Below are positions 21,262 through 23,542 of a DNA stretch of 23,542 nucleotides, one piece after another. The notes beneath the pieces were generated by a model. It saw only the letters and a program-made list of their open reading frames with translations. It did no database searches and was not told the DNA's origin. Within the stretch, counting starts at the first letter, position 1. Each line of letters opens with the position of its first letter. This DNA comes from a candidate division FCPU426 bacterium. GTDB lineage: Bacteria > Oederibacteriota > JAAXVQ01 > JAUVAV01. The stretch lies in the NCBI GenBank assembly GCA_030619365.1, contig JAUXBQ010000006.1:1-23542 (forward strand), in the 5' to 3' direction. The translations under genes and the position numbers were made by a program.

Positions 21262-23346
21262 TTGGCGCAGCAATCGTGGGATCTGGCCAAAACCCGGAAT
21301 ATCGGGATTATGGCCCATATAGACGCAGGCAAAACCACCATCACGGAGCGTATTCTCTTTTACACCGGCCGGTTGTACAAGATCGGCGAGGTGCACGAGG
21401 GCACGGCCACGATGGATTGGATGGTCCAAGAGCAGGAACGCGGCATTACCATTACCTCCGCGGCGACGACCTGTTTCTGGAAACATCACCGCATCAACAT
21501 CATCGATACGCCCGGCCACGTGGATTTTACGGTGGAGGTCGAGCGGTCGCTACGGGTGTTGGATGGCGCGGTGGCGGTCTTTGACGGTGTGAGTGGAGTC
21601 CAACCCCAGTCGGAAACGGTGTGGCGCCAAGCGGACAAATACAACGTGCCGCGGCTGGCCTTCATCAACAAGATGGACCGGGTCGGCGCGGATTTCATGA
21701 ATTCGGTGCGCAGCATGCGGGAGCGTCTCGGTGCGCGGGCCGTGCCCATCCAGATTCCGGTCGGGTCCGAAATCGAGTTTCGAGGCGTGGTGGACCTGAT
21801 CGAGATGAAGCAGCTCGTCTGGAACGACGAGGGACTGGGCGCGGAATACGAGACCCAGGACATCGATGAGACGGTGTTTTTCATCGCCCGGGCCAAGCGC
21901 GATAAGCTGATAGAGGCCTTGGCGGATTTCGATGACCGACTGATGGAAAAATACCTGGGCGGCGAAGACGTCAGCGCGACGGAGATTAAAAAAGTTCTGC
22001 GCCAAGCGATACTCACGGGCCAGTTGGTACCGGTCCTGTGCGGCAGCGCCTTCAAGAACAAGGGCGTGCAGCCCCTGCTTGACGCCATCACCGAGTATTT
22101 GCCCTCGCCGCAGGACGTGCCAATGATTTCGGGGGAGATTCCGGGCAAAGATCAGCGGGAAAACCGCCCGCCCAACCCCCAGGCGCCTTTCGCGGCCTTG
22201 GCGTTTAAGATCATGACCGACCCCTACGTGGGGAAACTAACCTATTTTCGGATTTACTCCGGGACGGTGACCGCGGGATCCTACGTGCTCAACGCCACCC
22301 GGGACCGGCGCGAGCGGGTGGGGCGCATACTGCGCATGCACGCCAACAAGCGCGAGGAAGTGCCGAGCGCCTCGGCCGGAGACATCGTGGCGGCGGTGGG
22401 CCTCAAATTCACTACTACCGGGGACAGCCTGGTGGATGAAGATCAGCCCGTACTGCTTGAATCCATGACGTTCCCGGACCCGGTGATCTCGGTCGCGATC
22501 GAGCCCAAGACCAAGGTGGACCAGGATAAGCTGGGCACGGGCCTGCAGAAGTTGTCGGAAGAGGATCCGACGTTCAAGATCCGCACCGATGAAGAGACGG
22601 GGCAGACCCTGATCTGGGGCATGGGTGAACTGCATTTGGAAGTCATCATTGACCGGTTGCTGCGGGAATTCAACGTGGCAGCCAACGTGGGCAAGCCCCA
22701 GGTGGCTTACCGCGAAACGATTTTAAAATCCGTGGAGCAGGAAGGCAAATTCATCCGGCAGTCCGGCGGCCGCGGCCAGTTCGGGCACGTCTGGATCCGG
22801 CTGGAGCCCCTGCCGAGCGGCCAGGGTTATGAATTCGAGGACGCCATCAGAGGCGGGTCGGTCCCGCGCGAGTATATACAGCCGGTGAACCAGGGCGCGA
22901 AGGACGCCGCCCAGTCCGGCGTGTTGGCCGGATACCCGGTCGTGGACTTCAAAATCACACTGTTTGACGGATCCTACCATGAGGTGGATTCGTCCGAAAT
23001 GGCTTTTAAAATCGCGGGCTCTATGGCCTTCAAAGCCGGGTGCAAGAAAGCCCATCCCGTGTTGCTGGAACCCATCTTTGCGCTTGAGGTAGTGACCCCT
23101 GAGGAATACATGGGAGACATTTTAGGTAACCTGAATTCCCGCCGGGGCCGGATCGAAGGGATGGAGAAAAAGGGCAACGCCCAGGTCATTCAAGGGCACG
23201 TGCCCCTGTCGGAAATGTTCGGATACGCGACCGACGTGCGCTCCCTGTCACAGGGCCGGGCGACTTTTACCATGCAGTTTTCGAATTACGCGGAAGTGCC
23301 CAAGAGCATCGCCGAGACGGTCGTGGCTAGGGTTCAAGGTAGGTAA
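21262..23346 (+). CDS. fusA: Translation elongation factor G
   Basis: EF-G is the GTPase that drives translocation on the ribosome and, with RRF, ribosome recycling. The protein has 694 residues. The start is a TTG at 21262: GGAGGG at 21248-21253 lies 8 bases before it, no ATG occurs before the conserved first motif, and the length from TTG fits the family. The GTP-binding motifs are AHIDAGKTT (18-26), RGITI (60-64), DTPGH (82-86) and NKMD (136-139). The later domains include PKTKVDQDKL, GMGELHLEVIIDRL, the domain IV stretch RQSGGRGQFGHVWI, and the domain V end SQGRATFTMQFSNYAEVP. It follows rpsG in the normal str order. Changes in the fusidic-acid region cannot be judged by eye. Confidence 0.98.
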   Translation: MAQQSWDLAKTRNIGIMAHIDAGKTTITERILFYTGRLYKIGEVHEGTATMDWMVQEQERGITITSAATTCFWKHHRINIIDTPGHVDFTVEVERSLRVLDGAVAVFDGVSGVQPQSETVWRQADKYNVPRLAFINKMDRVGADFMNSVRSMRERLGARAVPIQIPVGSEIEFRGVVDLIEMKQLVWNDEGLGAEYETQDIDETVFFIARAKRDKLIEALADFDDRLMEKYLGGEDVSATEIKKVLRQAILTGQLVPVLCGSAFKNKGVQPLLDAITEYLPSPQDVPMISGEIPGKDQRENRPPNPQAPFAALAFKIMTDPYVGKLTYFRIYSGTVTAGSYVLNATRDRRERVGRILRMHANKREEVPSASAGDIVAAVGLKFTTTGDSLVDEDQPVLLESMTFPDPVISVAIEPKTKVDQDKLGTGLQKLSEEDPTFKIRTDEETGQTLIWGMGELHLEVIIDRLLREFNVAANVGKPQVAYRETILKSVEQEGKFIRQSGGRGQFGHVWIRLEPLPSGQGYEFEDAIRGGSVPREYIQPVNQGAKDAAQSGVLAGYPVVDFKITLFDGSYHEVDSSEMAFKIAGSMAFKAGCKKAHPVLLEPIFALEVVTPEEYMGDILGNLNSRRGRIEGMEKKGNAQVIQGHVPLSEMFGYATDVRSLSQGRATFTMQFSNYAEVPKSIAETVVARVQGR

Positions 23347-23360
23347 TACAGGTAATAATG

Positions 23361-23383
23361 GTAGGGGCGCGGTTCCCGCGCCC
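23361..23383. repeat. Palindromic repeat, GTAGGGGCGCGG family, copy 2
   Basis: GGGCGCGG (23365-23372) and CCGCGCCC (23376-23383) form a perfect 8-bp stem with a 3-base loop. It stands 14 bp after the fusA stop and has the same sequence type as copies at 10874 and 23406. Confidence 0.85.
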
Positions 23384-23405
23384 AAATGACCAAGATGATG
23401 TCGGT

Positions 23406-23428
23406 GTAGGGGCGCGGTTTCCGCGCCC
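23406..23428. repeat. Palindromic repeat, GTAGGGGCGCGG family, copy 3
   Basis: It has the same 23-bp unit and 8-bp arms as copy 2, with one loop base changed (TTT for TTC). The two copies are direct neighbours 22 bp apart, and the second ends just before the tuf ribosome binding site. Confidence 0.85.
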
Positions 23429-23450
23429 GACCAATCAGGAGGGCAACACC

Positions 23451-23542
23451 ATGGCCAAGCAGAAATTCGAGCGTACCAAACCGCACGTCAATATCGGGAC
23501 CATCGGTCACGTGGACCACGGGAAGACCACACTGACGGCGGC
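23451..23542 (+). CDS. tuf: Translation elongation factor Tu, 3' part outside the window
   Basis: Only the first 30 codons are visible, starting MAKQKFERTKPHVNIG and continuing through the P-loop GHVDHGKT at 19-26. EF-Tu brings aminoacyl-tRNA to the ribosome. AGGAGGG at 23437-23443 lies 7 bases before the ATG. It completes the str order after fusA, separated from it by two palindromic repeats. Nothing can be said about the rest of the gene. Confidence 0.95.
   Translation, partial: MAKQKFERTKPHVNIGTIGHVDHGKTTLTA

Noticed and set aside
1..23542. tRNA or rRNA genes
   Set aside because: I saw no T-loop-like GGTTCGAATCC sequence with a matching acceptor stem and no rRNA core sequence in any intergenic space.

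Overview
The window is a continuous stretch of a GC-rich bacterial chromosome. Every gene I can support is on the + strand. The organism looks Gram-negative, because there are three heptosyltransferase-type (GT9) domains, an O-antigen-ligase-type domain and a GT-C membrane glycosyltransferase. It also looks anaerobic or facultative, because it has a pyruvate formate-lyase and its radical-SAM activase. RpoB and RpoC are of ordinary bacterial type. A poorly cultured lineage such as Omnitrophota/PVC-like or deltaproteobacterium-like bacteria would fit, but this is a guess from style and cannot be decided without a tree of RpoB or EF-G.

Positions 1-7382 hold an envelope polysaccharide/LPS cluster: a truncated GT9 glycosyltransferase; a GT39-like integral membrane glycosyltransferase with an unusual C-terminal domain that I read as LmeA/DUF2993-like; a polysaccharide deacetylase; a protein joining an O-antigen-ligase domain to a GT9 domain; and another GT9 glycosyltransferase. 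The last three overlap or nearly overlap and are probably one transcription unit. Positions 7383-8427 carry a promoter and a zinc-finger single-pass membrane protein of unknown function. Its linker is a Ser-Asp-X repeat encoded by a 9-bp tandem DNA repeat that also occurs outside genes.

Positions 8457-11696 form a formate module: a near-consensus promoter, a clear ZTP (pfl) riboswitch with an overlapping intrinsic terminator, pflB, and pflA. pflA is interrupted by one in-frame TAG at 11235-11237 but is otherwise intact. The module links purine-pathway stress (ZTP/AICAR) to formate supply for 10-formyl-tetrahydrofolate.

Positions 11697-23542 carry the transcription and translation core: rpoB-rpoC with its own upstream region and no rplJ-rplL in front, then rpsL-rpsG-fusA-tuf (tuf cut by the window end). 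Between rpoC and rpsL lies a perfect-consensus promoter followed by about 230 nt of highly structured, apparently untranslated RNA ending in a strong intrinsic terminator upstream of rpsL. I recognise no known RNA family there, and it is the best candidate here for an undescribed regulatory element. Several short repeat families (a 9-bp tandem unit, a 7-bp tandem unit and several palindromes) are scattered through the intergenic spaces.
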